DNA of 64,000 nucleotides, from contig NC_057316.1 of NCBI RefSeq assembly GCF_000687475.1, forward strand, positions 3,782,001 to 3,846,000, in the 5' to 3' direction. A program made the position numbers and the translations under genes. This document shows positions 10,566 to 21,233 of the stretch, piece by piece (the first letter of the stretch is position 1; every line of letters begins with the position of its first letter). This DNA is from Ustilaginoidea virens (lineage: Eukaryota > Ascomycota > Sordariomycetes > Hypocreales > Clavicipitaceae). The notes under the pieces were generated by a model that saw only the letters and a program-made list of their open reading frames with translations, made no database searches and was not told where the DNA came from.

Positions 10566-12886
10566 TCAAGCTCCGGGAGGAGGTGGAGGAGGAGGCGGCG
10601 GCGGCGGCGGCGTATCGCCGGAGGGCGGAGGAGGCGGAGGAGCTCCAGAACCCGAGTATTTTGGCAAACCGGGGGGTGCGGCAAGTCCTGGCGGAGGGGC
10701 GTAGCTACCGTAGCCGCCATAGCCAGAATAGCCGTTCTGGGTTCCAGGTGCCTGGTGCTGGGACTGGTGATGCCACGGTGGAGGGGCTGATGCACCTGAC
10801 GAGCCTCCGTAGCCATGCCCGTTGCCGTAATGATAGTCCCTGTCCCTGTCCCTGTCCCAGTCACGGTCGCGGTGGTCGCGGTGGTCGCGGTGGTCGCGGT
10901 GGTCACGGTGGTCGCGGTGGTCGCGGTTGCGGTGGTCGCGGTCCCGATCGCGATCTCCGTGGTTGTCATAGCCACGATTCCGCTCTCGAGCCCAAGGTGG
11001 TGCCGCACCAGAACCTCGAGACTCTCCGTCGTTGGAATCGTGGTGCCTGGTTCGCCAAGGCGCTGGACCGCCTGTTGGCCCGCGCTGCCAAGGCTTGGCA
11101 TCGTTCCCCATGTTGTTAGCACTGCCGGCTGCGTCTCCCCCTGGCCCGGCCTCAATACGAGCGGGGGGACCGCCGGAGCCTCCATCAAGCTCTTGCATAA
11201 GTTGCTGCAGCAGCAGCAACGTTAGTATCCCTTACACGCGCGTGTCGACCGACTAATTCACGGGAGGGGGGCATGACGCACCTCCATTTCACGATCAACA
11301 GCGTCGCCGCCACCGATCCTAGCAGCGGGACGGCCTTCGTTACGCCAGCTAGCACCCCTCTGTCGGTCGGGACAGTCACGGGCCATGTGCCCCGCGTTTC
11401 CACACACACGACAAATAATGCTGGCAGTGTAGTTTTGGCGCTCGGGGCAATCATACTTGCGATGACCTATCTTGCCACAGTTCTGACAAGCTTGGTTCTC
11501 GTCGTCACGGAGGGTACCGTTGAGAGCAGCCAGCTCTCGAAGTTGGTTTCTCTTGAGCTCGTTCTGACCCTCGGGGATTGAAGCAGCCTAGAAACGTGAC
11601 AAATCGTTGATGAGCACAACAGGATGAGAAGAAAGGGAGCCTGAAAAAGAGGAAACAGACAGGGCGGCGGTTCCGCTCAAGACGCTTACCGTTTCAATGA
11701 CGTTGTGGATAAGCTGTTTCGCCTTGTTAATCTTGTCCTCCGTATCGGCCATGATGAGGCAGTGCAGGTCCTCCTCCTGGTTGCTTGAGTGAGCAGCATC
11801 CGAACGACCTTTGCCCTCCTTGACGGAACCTTTGCCTCGAATAGCAATCTTGGCACCGGATTCTCCTTCCATCTTTTTGAGAGTATTACCACGGGGTCCG
11901 ATAAGTAAGCCAACTTGATAGGGGGAGGGAAAAGTCTACGTGTTAGTATCTGAAAAATTGGCTCATCAAGATTCAAGGTTAGGCGTGCGGAGGATGGGAA
12001 AGCACGAGCACATGGGCTCATCCCACGAAGAACCAGGCATCTCAAAGAACCTCCACAAGGCCGCAGTGAGACTGATGAAACTCCAAAGAGGGCGGCACAC
12101 ACAGAGAGAAGAAGAAAAAACCCAAAAAAAAAAAAAAAAAGAAGGTAAGGGGGGAGGGGGGACAAGAGGAGCATTGGTTCGGGTTAGGAGGGTTAGCAAT
12201 CATACTGAAGTTAATCTCCGGGTAGTCATTCACAGGCACATAAACCTTCTCTTGGGTCTTTGTTGGCCTGCGATAGTCCTGTGGAGGGTGATAGTTAGGA
12301 ATCGTCTTCATGGCTTTTTCAATCAGCTTGTGTCGTTCGTCTTCCAATTTTTTGCGGTATCTATACTCTCGAGTGTTGATACGTCGGCCATGGTTATCAT
12401 ACTGTGGAGCTGGCGAGGGTGATCTGCGTCGTGTGTCAGCTCGCGTCATCTCTTTTTTCATCTTTTTTCTTTCTCTCTCCTTTTTTCTTTTTCTTTTTCT
12501 TTCCGAAACCGAAAGAGGGGAAGGGGGGTTATATGCCGGGAAACGCACCTGTCGCCGTCTGCTGGAACGACATCGTCGATGCGCAGCTTTTGGCTGATCT
12601 CCTCGATGCGAAGATGCAGTGTGTAGGCTTCCAGCTGCTCGCTTGTCATGTTGGACATGATGGCGGTGGGAAGACCCATGAGGCCGGCAGCCTTGTTCTC
12701 GGACGCGTCGCCCCATCTGTTGCGCTTCTTTCTTCGCCGGGGGCCGTCTGCTTCACTTCTAGGTTCAGGGTCGCGACCACGGAAAGTGTCGTCACGATCG
12801 ACGGCTTGCTCCTCGTCATCGGCAAAGCGTCGCTTTCCTAGAGGGATGTTATTCGAGCCCGTGATGCCTTGGTTGCGCCAGGACAT
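10566..12886 (-). CDS. MSL5: Branchpoint-bridging protein (SF1/BBP)
   Basis: This splicing factor recognises the intron branch site in the early spliceosome. Five exons, 12549-12886, 12206-12423, 11690-11913, 11282-11587 and 10566-11204, give 574 residues. In order: a Ser/Arg-rich N-terminus with [10 protein letters not shown] (the U2AF-contact type tryptophan motif), the EEISQKLR helix, a KH-QUA2 core around [16 protein letters not shown], two CCHC zinc knuckles [14 protein letters not shown] and [14 protein letters not shown], then a long Arg/Asp/His repeat tract and a proline-rich tail ending in a poly-Pro run. Intron 4 has a perfect TACTAAC branch site; intron 2 is unusually long (292 nt) with an A run. 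The start at 12886 (MSWRNQG) is the family N-terminus. Confidence 0.96.
10845..10945 (-). repeat. 9-bp tandem repeat coding (RDH)n in MSL5
   Basis: The unit CGGTGGTCG and close variants repeat about ten times on the plus strand and code alternating Arg, Asp and His on the MSL5 strand. The opposite strand is also open and would read as Gly/Arg repeats, but that is a shadow. Confidence 0.9.
11205..11281 (-). promoter_or_regulatory. MSL5 intron 4 with consensus TACTAAC branch site
   Basis: Donor GTGCGT at 11281 and acceptor CTGCTGCTGCAG ending at 11205. The transcript contains TACTAAC about 20 nt before the acceptor, the exact optimal target of the protein encoded by this gene. Most other introns in the window use CTGAC or CTAAC in a weaker context. 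Confidence 0.8.
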
Positions 12887-15475
12887 GGTGACGCATATGT
12901 TGATGGCGTTGCGATGTGCGCGGTTGAAGGGAGTAAAGGATAAGTCGCACGGGGTCGGGTTGAGAAATTCGTTTGGAGGCAAAAAGACGGGGAAGTCGCG
13001 GACTAAGATTGTTCCGGCGGATACTGTTAGATGGGCGAATGGAAAGTGGGGCTGGAACCATGTACTACATAGCAGGTAGGTACCTTATGTATTTATGTTC
13101 CTTGGTAGAGACTGGAACAATCCAAAACATGAAAACTGCGACAAATACAACACCCACCCAGGTTCCTAGCATCTGATAGGAGGCCGCATGTGGTATACCT
13201 CTCTATCCATAGGGATTTGATGTTTTTTAACAGTGCATATCCCGTCTTCCTAACACTCTTAGTAGGGAATCTTTCTCTTGCTGCTCTCTCTTTGCAGCGC
13301 ATGTATACTAACAACTGTCGATACTGGGGCTTAAACTTGCAGTCTTTAGCCTCGCAATACGCATAAATATTCGGAAGTTGCAGGTGAATCTAGGCAACCC
13401 TCCCTCCCGGGCTCACAACTACTGCCCCAGATTATGACGGCGCACGTTGTGGTGTGGCAGCACATTTTTGCGCAACGTTTAGCGTTGCTTGTGCAGCGAA
13501 CAGGTTGTCCGGTACTCGATACATGGTCAAGTCCCTGTCCTCCTTTCATTCATGCTACTCCGTACCTCGAAATGCTCTATTTCCGGAGTCCGTAGCGAGG
13601 GCTTAGAACTAAGCCTGGACTTTATCCGAGCTTAAAGAACCAATCACCACTCATCATCCTGCACACCGCCAGATGACCCCTACTCCTACCGTGTGCGTAC
13701 TCTTTCAGGTCTTAGTGTTGCGATTGATTTTCATTAATCGTAAACCGCCCCGATATAGGTCACCAAGCGCACCATGACCATGTCCCGTCTCCGCAAAGTC
13801 TCATAAGAGCGGACGGGCGGGGGTGGCTGTCACCGGGAACCAGCCCGGCGCACCCTGTAAGGGTAGGCCCCCTTACCCAGCAGTTGGCGCTGCGAGACTT
13901 GGGAGCAGCAGGAGGCTTGGGGGCTCGGGAGTCGGCTATGATGGCGGGCGGGAAAGAATGAGACCCCTTGTTGGCCTCGGCGAAGCCCATCGTTCCAGCA
14001 AGACTTGGAACAGAGCCCAGGCCCAGCGCGCCGGCTCGTCCGGGGGGTCCGGGGGGTAGGGAAAGGGGAATTTGGGGCTCTTTTGTTTTGCGAGAAGCAG
14101 GACTACCTTGGCTGCCAAGCAGGTACCTATCTAGTCTACCAGGTGGGAAAGTCATCGGAAAGTCATCGAGAGATGGCATATCCACCGGAGAGGCTGAACA
14201 AGAACTCGCGCACGTCTCGTATTGACACGAGATACGAGATACGAGGTAGGATGGGATGGGATGATAATCCTGATTAGTAAACTTAGCATGTTAAACTGGT
14301 TCAATGCTTTTCAGGAAATAAATTTTAAAGCAATACTATAAGAGCTTGTCTTTCTATTACATATATGCTTTAATCAAAGCTGCATCATCACTATCCTAAC
14401 CACTCCGTCGTATCCGTACTATCCAGCCTACTGTCAGCGCTACTCCCGCGTACCCTAGTCGGTGCACGCACGCACGCAGCACCGCCGGTCAGGTGGAAGC
14501 CAATGGAAAGCCTCGTAGTACTGAAAGATGCATCAGCAGGCTGTGCGATCTAGCAGTGCTCAAGGCGGACGAACAACGCGTCATCTACGGCGTTCTTGAT
14601 GCTCACGCTCAAACATGTCACTCATTTGGCTCTGTTGTAAATGCTGGAGTCGCAAGTGCAAAAGGAATTTGGTAGTAGGTTTTGGCGGCTGGACCAGTTG
14701 GCAAGGAGGTATCTAGGGTGTTTCCAAGAAAAGGCGGGGTTGACGCAAACCCTAAAGAGCGATGATGCATGCTGTTGCCATGGATTTTGACGGACATGAA
14801 CTGGCACGCACGACCGAAGGGCCCGAACGGTCGAAAGACCCCAAAAGCGGAGCCGAGGGATTTGAATGTGGGGCCACCGGTCCGTGCAGCCGAGGAACCC
14901 CGCGGGTCGGCTGGCTTCTCCGGCACTAGCAAGCCCCTGGCCGGGTGCCGCGCTGCCGAGATTTCCCCTCCTTGCCAGGCGTGGCTGAGGGTCTGGATTC
15001 GTAATCGTCGTCTCGTAGCTCAACCGTGCCAAACAATCCGTCACTATCCGCCTCAATGCGAGGAGGCCAAGGCCGCCTGCGGACTCGCAAAACCGCCCCC
15101 CGTGTCCCGCAACTCCCGTTCGTAAACAGCACCCTAGCCGGGCCATCGCAAGTACGTACGTGACGCGCGGGGAACTCGGGATCCTAGGTGTAGACGTTTT
15201 CTTTTCCAGACAATCCGGGAAGCAGAGTGTGTGGTGACGTCAACAACAGCAGCAACAACAACAACAACAGTCTCTCTCTCTGCTCCGGTGGTTCCAGGAG
15301 CAACGGCGGCAGCTTGTCAAAGTCGAGAAATCTATCATAAAAGCAAGCGCTCCTCCTCGCTTCCCATCATCCTCAACACTCCTCACCACTTCTCACCACT
15401 GCTCTTCAGTTCTCATCAGATCCCATCACTCCTCATCCCTCGTCCGCCATCGTGCCGTTCAGCAACGCCTTCAAA
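12887..15475. other. Gene-poor spacer between MSL5 and the small secreted protein gene
   Basis: No gene supported over 2.6 kb. It contains a GGTAGGTACC element (13076-13085), TACTCCGTA (13556-13564), one copy of a dispersed diverged sequence (13797-13866), an AT-rich part at 14270-14400, and a CAACAA/CAGCAA run at 15241-15270. The final 150 bases before the secreted-protein ATG are pyrimidine-rich (CCTCATC, CATCACTCC), as in many fungal 5' leaders. Confidence 0.55.
13797..13866. repeat. Dispersed diverged sequence, copy A
   Basis: The segment from AGTCTCATAAGAGC to CGCACCCTGTAAGGGTAGG resembles 30616-30683 base by base, with differences dominated by C/T and G/A changes. A shorter match lies at 50888-50937. 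It also contains the hairpin CCGGG-AACCAG-CCCGG. Confidence 0.6.
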
Positions 15476-15974
15476 ATGCGTTTCGGATCCGTCCTCGTCT
15501 TTGCCGCAGCTCTCGCTGTCCAGTAAGTTGGAGCATGCTTAAACACTGCCATTCACGCCGACTCAAACACATATACAGGGCCCGCAAGAGCCACGACGCC
15601 CACAACTGCTGCAGACGGAATTTCGATGGCACCTGGTCCTATGATGAAAGTCTTACCAAAGATACGTGCGCAAACTACTACAAAGACACGGCAAGTGACA
15701 ACATCACTCAGTTTCTTGATAAATAATATTCTAACAAAATCTGCAGGGAGTTTTTACCTCGGGCGTTGTAAGACACCTTTGTGCCGAGACCAGACCCTCG
15801 TACGAGAAGAATTACTGACTTTTTTTTTTTTCTTTTTCTTTTTCTTCTTAATGCTAGTGCCTGCAACGACCCGGCGTCGAGATCGATGGTAATGGCTTTT
15901 TGGGAAACTGCCAGCGACAAGCAGGGCCCAATTCCCGAGACCAGATCGGGGCTGGGTACCACGAAGCTTGTTAA
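15476..15974 (+). CDS. Small secreted cysteine-rich protein (effector-like)
   Basis: Not matched to a named family. Exons 15476-15522, 15579-15690, 15747-15767 and 15858-15974 give 98 residues. Residues 1-16 (MRFGSVLVFAAALAVQ) form a signal peptide; the mature part carries six Cys at about 26, 27, 46, 61, 78 and 98, the last being the final residue. Intron 2 (15691-15746) would be a GC-AG intron: donor ACG|GCAAGT, branch TCTAAC, acceptor CTGCAG. Reading through it stops after FLDK, but splicing joins KDT to GVFTSGV and then CLQRPGVEIDG and restores an even cysteine count, which is the main reason to accept it. Exon 3 is only 21 nt. Introns 1 and 3 are GT-AG; intron 3 holds a T tract after TACTGAC. 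Size, cysteines and secretion fit a fungal effector or host/soil-interaction protein; function unknown. Confidence 0.75.
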
Positions 15975-16857
15975 TTTCCATGACCAACGAAGGCTTCATC
16001 ACTTCACACCTCGGTCCCCGGTCCTCGGTGTTGTAGGCTGTAAGTGATGGGGTCAGGGTTTGGCAGGACCGCCGGTGGGACACAGAGCGTCTCCAACATT
16101 CAACATGTATAAGCGGGCATGGCTCCCCCAGCCCGCGGCTTGTCAAAACTCTTTGACTGTCTGTATGCGATAGCTTTAAAGCATTCCGTTCCCTAGTACC
16201 GAAATAAAGAGAAAGTTGAGGCCGATTCAGACCCTGTGCAGCATATCGTGCCGTATGCCGTGCCGTCATGGTCCCAGCCATCTTTTCGTTCCGTACGGAA
16301 GAACTGTCCCCCGAAAGTTGCTTTGCTCTTGTTTATTTTTTCGTGCCAGTTCTCCAAGTCAGTCTTTGCTAGGATTCCATCTCCGAGTCGCTAGGTATAC
16401 GCTAGCAAGCGTCCAGTCAGATAGATGCCTTGGTCATGAGCCCATCGTTTGATTTGCTCGAGATTGGATCGGCAAGGAACACGAGCACACACACTTTTAA
16501 CGCTTCTCCTTCATCCTCGGTATCCAAACCTCGGCGGCCAAAACCAGCCGGGCTGGGCGGAAACGGCGCACGAACATGGGAAACCGCGCCAAAGTGACTG
16601 ATTGCCGTACCCAAAAAGAAAAAGGCCACAGCTTGTACAAAAGCCAAGCTGCCGGTAGAAAAAGGCGATTCAACCTGACACGCCGTCAACCCTGACGAAA
16701 AGGCCGTGGCCGCCTCCTCATCCACCACTTCTGCAATCATGCCAAGGGACAAAAAAACGAACCCCCAACACCTCTGTCGAGCATCACCACCGCGAGCACC
16801 GTTTCCCACACCCCAAGACGGGACCAGCCCAAGTCCTCTGCCCGCCGCCTCCAGACA
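15975..16857. other. Spacer downstream of the secreted protein gene
   Basis: No supported gene. A minus-strand open frame of 130 codons at 16417-16809 has two hydrophobic stretches but no ATG context or family resemblance I trust; it lies just past the PGA2 stop and is more likely 3' flank. Confidence 0.5.
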
Positions 16858-17349
16858 TCAATCCTCCAGAAACTCCTGGATATCAGCATCCTCATCCTGT
16901 GCCGCCCTCCGTCGCTCATCCTCCTCCAACAGCTCCCGCAGCATCTGCCGCTGCCGCACGCGCGCCTTCTGGCCCCAGTCCGCGCCCGAGCCGTCCGCGC
17001 CCCCGTCGTCGTCGTCGTCGTCGTCGTGCGCGTACAACCGCTCCTTGATGCCGCGGTACTCGTTGGGCGTGAGGTCCGGGTGAGGCGGCGGTTCGCCGCG
17101 CTCGCCGCGCGCCCGGCGGTCATCCCTCTCCATCTTCTCGACGGCCCCCTTGGCGACGGCCCTCTGGATGTACGGCCGGAGGAGCATCCATCCGCCGGCA
17201 ATGACGACCACGCGGATCCACGCCTGCGGGGTCATTTGGTTGAAGCCTTCTGCTATGTTGCTGGAGGCGTTGGAGCCATATTCCGACAGGCGCGCCGTGA
17301 GCTGGCTCAGCAGGTTGGGAGCAGGCGGCTGGTTGGCTTGATGGCTCAT
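16858..17349 (-). CDS. PGA2: Protein-trafficking protein PGA2 family
   Basis: PGA2 is an essential ER membrane protein in yeast, needed for protein trafficking. This single-exon gene gives 163 residues, a normal length. A transmembrane segment is seen at about residues 43-62 (AWIRVVVIAGGWMLLRPYI), followed by a basic, highly charged cytosolic tail with a short Asp run coded by GTC repeats on the plus strand (17004-17026) and the motif LTPNEYRGIKERLY. The start is the only ATG before the hydrophobic segment. Family assignment rests on the order short N-terminus, single span, NEYRGIKERLY-like block and charged tail. Confidence 0.82.
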   Translation of the reverse strand: MSHQANQPPAPNLLSQLTARLSEYGSNASSNIAEGFNQMTPQAWIRVVVIAGGWMLLRPYIQRAVAKGAVEKMERDDRRARGERGEPPPHPDLTPNEYRGIKERLYAHDDDDDDDGGADGSGADWGQKARVRQRQMLRELLEEDERRRAAQDEDADIQEFLED

Positions 17350-17880
17350 GCTGAGGTGGGTGTGCGATTTTTTGGGGGGGGAGGTTGGGTGTTTGAAGCG
17401 CGATGAGGCGGAACCTCCGAGATGGCCGAGTTTGGTGCCGAGATGGAAGTCGGTTCGCTCAGTGCGTCGCGCGTCGCGTGTCGTGCGTCGTGTGTCGTGT
17501 GTCTTGCGTCGTGATAAAGGGCTGGCGCGAGAGATGTGGTGGATAAGAAGAGATTTTGGGGCGCCAGGGTGGGACCGGCGCTTCCCGCCTTGCCTATGTT
17601 CCTTGTTCCTTGCCTTTGACCGCTACAGTAGATGCATTCGGCGGGTGAGAGGTGAGACGCAGAAATCGAAATCGCAATCGAAATCGCAATCGTGTTTTGT
17701 GTGCGTGGGATGGGTGGATGATCGATCTCGCAGTGCCTCTCGCGAGTCGCAGCTATGGACCAGGCGTTGACATGAAAATACGCCTGGCTCAAGCTACCAG
17801 CTACCAGACTGTACGGAGTACGGAGTATGTGTCACTCTGCCCAGTGCCTGCCTGGCATCAATGGCAGGCATGTGGTCAGG

Positions 17881-17942
17881 GTACCTACTACCAAGACCCA
17901 GACGCTAGCATACCTAAGGTACCTACCTAAGGTACCTAAGTT
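17881..17942. repeat. GGTACCTACC palindromic motif cluster
   Basis: Four closely spaced GTACCTA(C/A) elements, including the palindrome TACCTAAGGTACCTA. The same word family recurs at 9513-9557, 23157-23170, 24386-24395, 29439-29460, 41609-41636 and 54005-54077. Confidence 0.75.
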
Positions 17943-18156
17943 GACCAGACGCTTTCAGGCCAATTGACTCACATAGGTGGGGCCAGGGCGGATCGCACCA
18001 GCAGCTGGCTGGCTGGGGTGGGGTCTGGTGCCATTGATTTGATGAGTCTGGTTGATTGAGTTGACGTTTACAGGGTTACTTATCAGCGGTTTTAGTTGAC
18101 GACTCCCTAAAACTGCGCCACAAGAACGCCTGCCTCGACTCTGGCAACGGACTGGA

Positions 18157-18191
18157 GAGTCTGGTCTGAGCACACCGTGCAGACCAGACTC
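18157..18191. repeat. Perfect 12-bp inverted repeat GAGTCTGGTCTG
   Basis: GAGTCTGGTCTG at 18157-18168 and its exact reverse complement CAGACCAGACTC at 18180-18191 flank an 11-base spacer. Further GTCTGG and CCAGAC words crowd 17945-18260. It could be a binding site for a dimeric regulator or a hairpin. Confidence 0.85.
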
Positions 18192-18325
18192 AATGGCAAC
18201 GAACATAAGCGATGAAAACGTCTGGTCTGCTTGACCACATAAGCACCAGACAGGTATGGTCTGCCATGTCCCTGGAAAAACTGACAACACGACACGGGCT
18301 GCAGAGGCATTTGCCCTCGATTGAA

Positions 18326-18330
<5 letters not shown>

Positions 18331-18365
<35 letters not shown>

Positions 18366-18366
18366 C
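18331..18366. repeat. GCATCTC heptamer tandem repeat
   Basis: About five head-to-tail copies of the heptamer CATCTCG, in non-coding sequence. Confidence 0.85.
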
Positions 18367-19080
18367 TATTGTGAAAGACCACAAGGCGCCGTTCGTCCGC
18401 CCGTAAAATAACGATTCCAGATGGTTAGTTCCTCCTAGGCTGTCCAAATCCCATCCACCGGCAGTCATCCCTGCGTCCCAATCGCCGCGCAAACACCAAA
18501 ACCTGAACCTGACCCACCCAGCTGTAATAATAACAAGATGCCATGAAAAAGGAGTCTCCGACTTCAAGCGTTGCCTGAAAACCAGATACGCAACGCCATC
18601 ATCGCCCCTGATGAAGCTTAAAGAGTATATATATACACAGTATCCCAATATTCACGCTAAAGAGCTCGTCTCTGCATGGCAAGCCAGAAACCATGCCCCC
18701 ATAATTTCAGGAACAAGGCGAAAGAGGAAGAAAAAAGAAGCATGTAGCTTGTGTCAACAAAAGGTGCATCATGCTTTTGCCGTAGCTCATCGAGGCCCTG
18801 GCCCTCCCCAAAAGAGACCCAATCGGGGAAACAAAGAAGTTCCCCGTTCCAAGGGTTGAGGCGAGGAAAGGCCCAAAAAAAAAAAAAAAAACAGTCATCG
18901 TCCGGTTCAAGACTGAACCGGCAGAAGAAGTGGAAATAGACAAAGGAAACGTCATTCTTTCACCAAATTAGTATCAAAAGGCTCTTCGCTTAACGAAACC
19001 AGTCGCAACGGAAGGCTGGGTGCAGATGTGAAGAGGCCGGCTGCAGCGTCGTAGTGAAATAAACCCATGACAAGGGCTGG

Positions 19081-21233
19081 TTAGTACGTGCCCATGCCAG
19101 TCACACCAACCATTGATCTGCTCGTGTCTGCACTCGTTCCCTGCAACGTCTGAAAACCGCCCAGTTGTCGGTTTTGTAAATGAAAGCTGCCTTGCCTTTG
19201 CGATACTGGCTCCATTCCTCCCATGGAATTCATCGGATTCAACCCTTGAGGACGCATGCCTTGTGCTGCTCCCATCGCATCCATTCGTTGCGAGATGCCA
19301 TCATGGCCCATGTGCTGACCTGGCGACGCCGTAGTTGGAGGCCCCGCGTTGCCAATCGAACTCATCACCATGTCGGGCATGAAACCGTTGATATGATGGG
19401 GAAGCTCCATTCCCGGCGACAAGAGGCCCGGCGAGCTGACGAAGGAGCCACCCATATCTGCGGACCCTTGCTGGCCAATCGAGGGCGAGCTGTTGGAATG
19501 ATTGGAGAGCGGCGCGGATTCGGGTGTGTTGCCATTCATGTCCATGGCATAACTCTTGTCGTATTCTTCCACGGAAAACTTGCGGTCGTAGTCCGTCTCG
19601 ATTGGCATGTGCATCTGGTTGGGGGGCTGCGCCATGCCAGCATTGCCGAAACCGTCGAATATGTCCATGTTGGCGAGATTGACATTGTCGGGTGCGTTTT
19701 GAAGCATCGGATTCGTCATGCGAGGTAAAACTTCTCCAATCTTGTACATGAGCAAGGGCATGAAACGGTAGTCGCCGTTCCTGCAGATGGCCACCATGGT
19801 GATGATTTGATTAAGATGCTCGCGAGGGCCGATGGTGAATGGGTCTCGGGATGGGGGTTGCATGGCGAGATACTCGGTCAACGACGAACAAAGTTCCAAA
19901 ACCTTTACAATCTGTCACCTATATTTTAGTCCCAGGACCTTGAAGACGGTTTTTATTTTTTTTTTTTTTGAAAAAAAAAAAAAACCCCCTTACTTACCAA
20001 GCCAGCGCCGAGAAGATCAACAACTTGGACAGGGAATTGCGAAGCCATGCTGACCAACAGTTCTCTTGACAAATTCATGGGGTAGGAGGTGAACCCTGTC
20101 GAGTCCTCGTTGTTCCCATTCGCTGCTACACCGCTAGTCAGCTGCCAGACAGTGTTCTTCAGCCACTGTTGGGCGCTGTGCAGGTCGGTGAAATTCGAGT
20201 CTTGGCAAGCGTAGGATTGGGCCACGTCATTGAGCTGCTTCTGCAAGCCATTTACGTATTGGGTTGTGAAGTGACCTCGGGTCTTGTTCCACGCATCCGT
20301 GACAGCGGCATTGAAAGGTCGGAACATGTTGACAAGCATGACGAAGCTGTCGAGCCGGTGAGCTTCAGGGTCGGTTGTGTCGTCACCAAGAGTTGGCAGG
20401 TTGATGGTGGCCTGCAAGGAAATGGGGCGTCGGCGTTGGAGGGCATAGCCGCGCTCGGCCGACAAAATGAGCCAGTAGAGGCGTCGTCGTCGCGAAGCTT
20501 CCGAGGCATCGAATTGCATGTAATGCTCCTCCTTATCCATGCCTGCCATGTGAATCATTGTGGCTGCCTCGCGAAGGTAGTACCAAGCCTTGTCATGCAT
20601 CTCTTGGCCGGCAAAGCAGGCAAAGAGGAAAAAATTGGTTGCCAGAGCGTTGAGGGTGATTGCGTCCAGATACTCGTAGCCCTTGCGAACCCTGAGGCAC
20701 TCTTCCAAAAGAAGCTGGCTCGAGACAATGTTGGCGCCAGGAATCATGTCGAGGTTGTAGGGGTCGCCAGCAGGCATGGACATGCCAGGCTGGAGCATGA
20801 TGAAGGCGCAGAGGGAGGTCATCAGACAGTAGGCATCCCGATTCTGCTCCATGTACAGCACCTGCTGCTCGACCTGTCGCCGGTCGAGAACAGGCGCTTG
20901 AGGATGCAAGTTGTCGAAGAAGAACTGAGCGCAGTCTTTGACGAGGTCGCAGGTGAGGAGGCCGGGGGTAGGGGCCAGTGATGGAGGTGTGACTGGGCAA
21001 GCGACGCCGTTTATCCGGTTCTGGACCTTGGCCGACAAACTCGTCTGTCGTTGGGTCTCGCGGAGTTCGCTGATGACCTTGGCTCTCGAGCCCTTGGGGC
21101 CTTTCTTCTGGGGAATCGCATTGTAGGTGCACGACAGCTGAGCTGAGGCGCAGTTGCGGCACGGATTGATGCCGTCGCACTTGACCTTGCGGCGATGGCA
21201 AGCGTCGCAGGCCCTCTTAACTGCCTGCGTCAT
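19081..21233 (-). CDS. Zn2Cys6 transcription factor, Suc1/Mal-activator-like
   Basis: A fungal binuclear-cluster regulator of 688 residues in two exons, 19998-21233 and 19081-19911. The DNA-binding domain at residues 8-35 has the canonical spacing C-x2-C-x6-C-x5-C-x2-C-x6-C (RACDACHRRKVKC, then PCRNC and LSC) followed by a basic linker GPKGSRAKV. The middle region has the fungal transcription-factor domain features (FAGQEMHDKAWYYLREA; SRRRRLYWLILSAERGYAL). The C-terminal exon is rich in Asn, Met, Gly and Pro, typical of an activation region. Intron 19912-19997 (donor GTAAGT) is mostly T/A homopolymer; splicing joins DLLGAGL to IVKVLELC. The whole N-terminal half resembles proteins commonly annotated as sucrose/maltose utilisation regulators; the target genes are not known from this window. 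Confidence 0.92.

Larger units (their letters stand above)
17350..19080. other. Spacer with inverted and tandem short repeats
   Basis: No gene supported. Contents: GTGTCGTGCGTC-type repeat (17459-17512), AATCG/AATCGC repeats (17660-17693), two overlapping TACGGAGTA motifs (17812-17827), a GGTACCTACC cluster (17881-17940), a cluster of CCAGAC/GTCTGG motifs (17945-18260) including a perfect 12-bp inverted repeat, and the heptamer GCATCTC repeated about five times (18331-18366). The last 130 bases before 19081 are probably 3' untranslated sequence of the Zn2Cys6 gene, with an A run at 18877-18893. Confidence 0.6.

Noticed and set aside
16417..16809. 130-codon minus-strand frame past PGA2
   Set aside because: Two hydrophobic stretches but no homologue I know, and it lies where the PGA2 3' untranslated region is expected.
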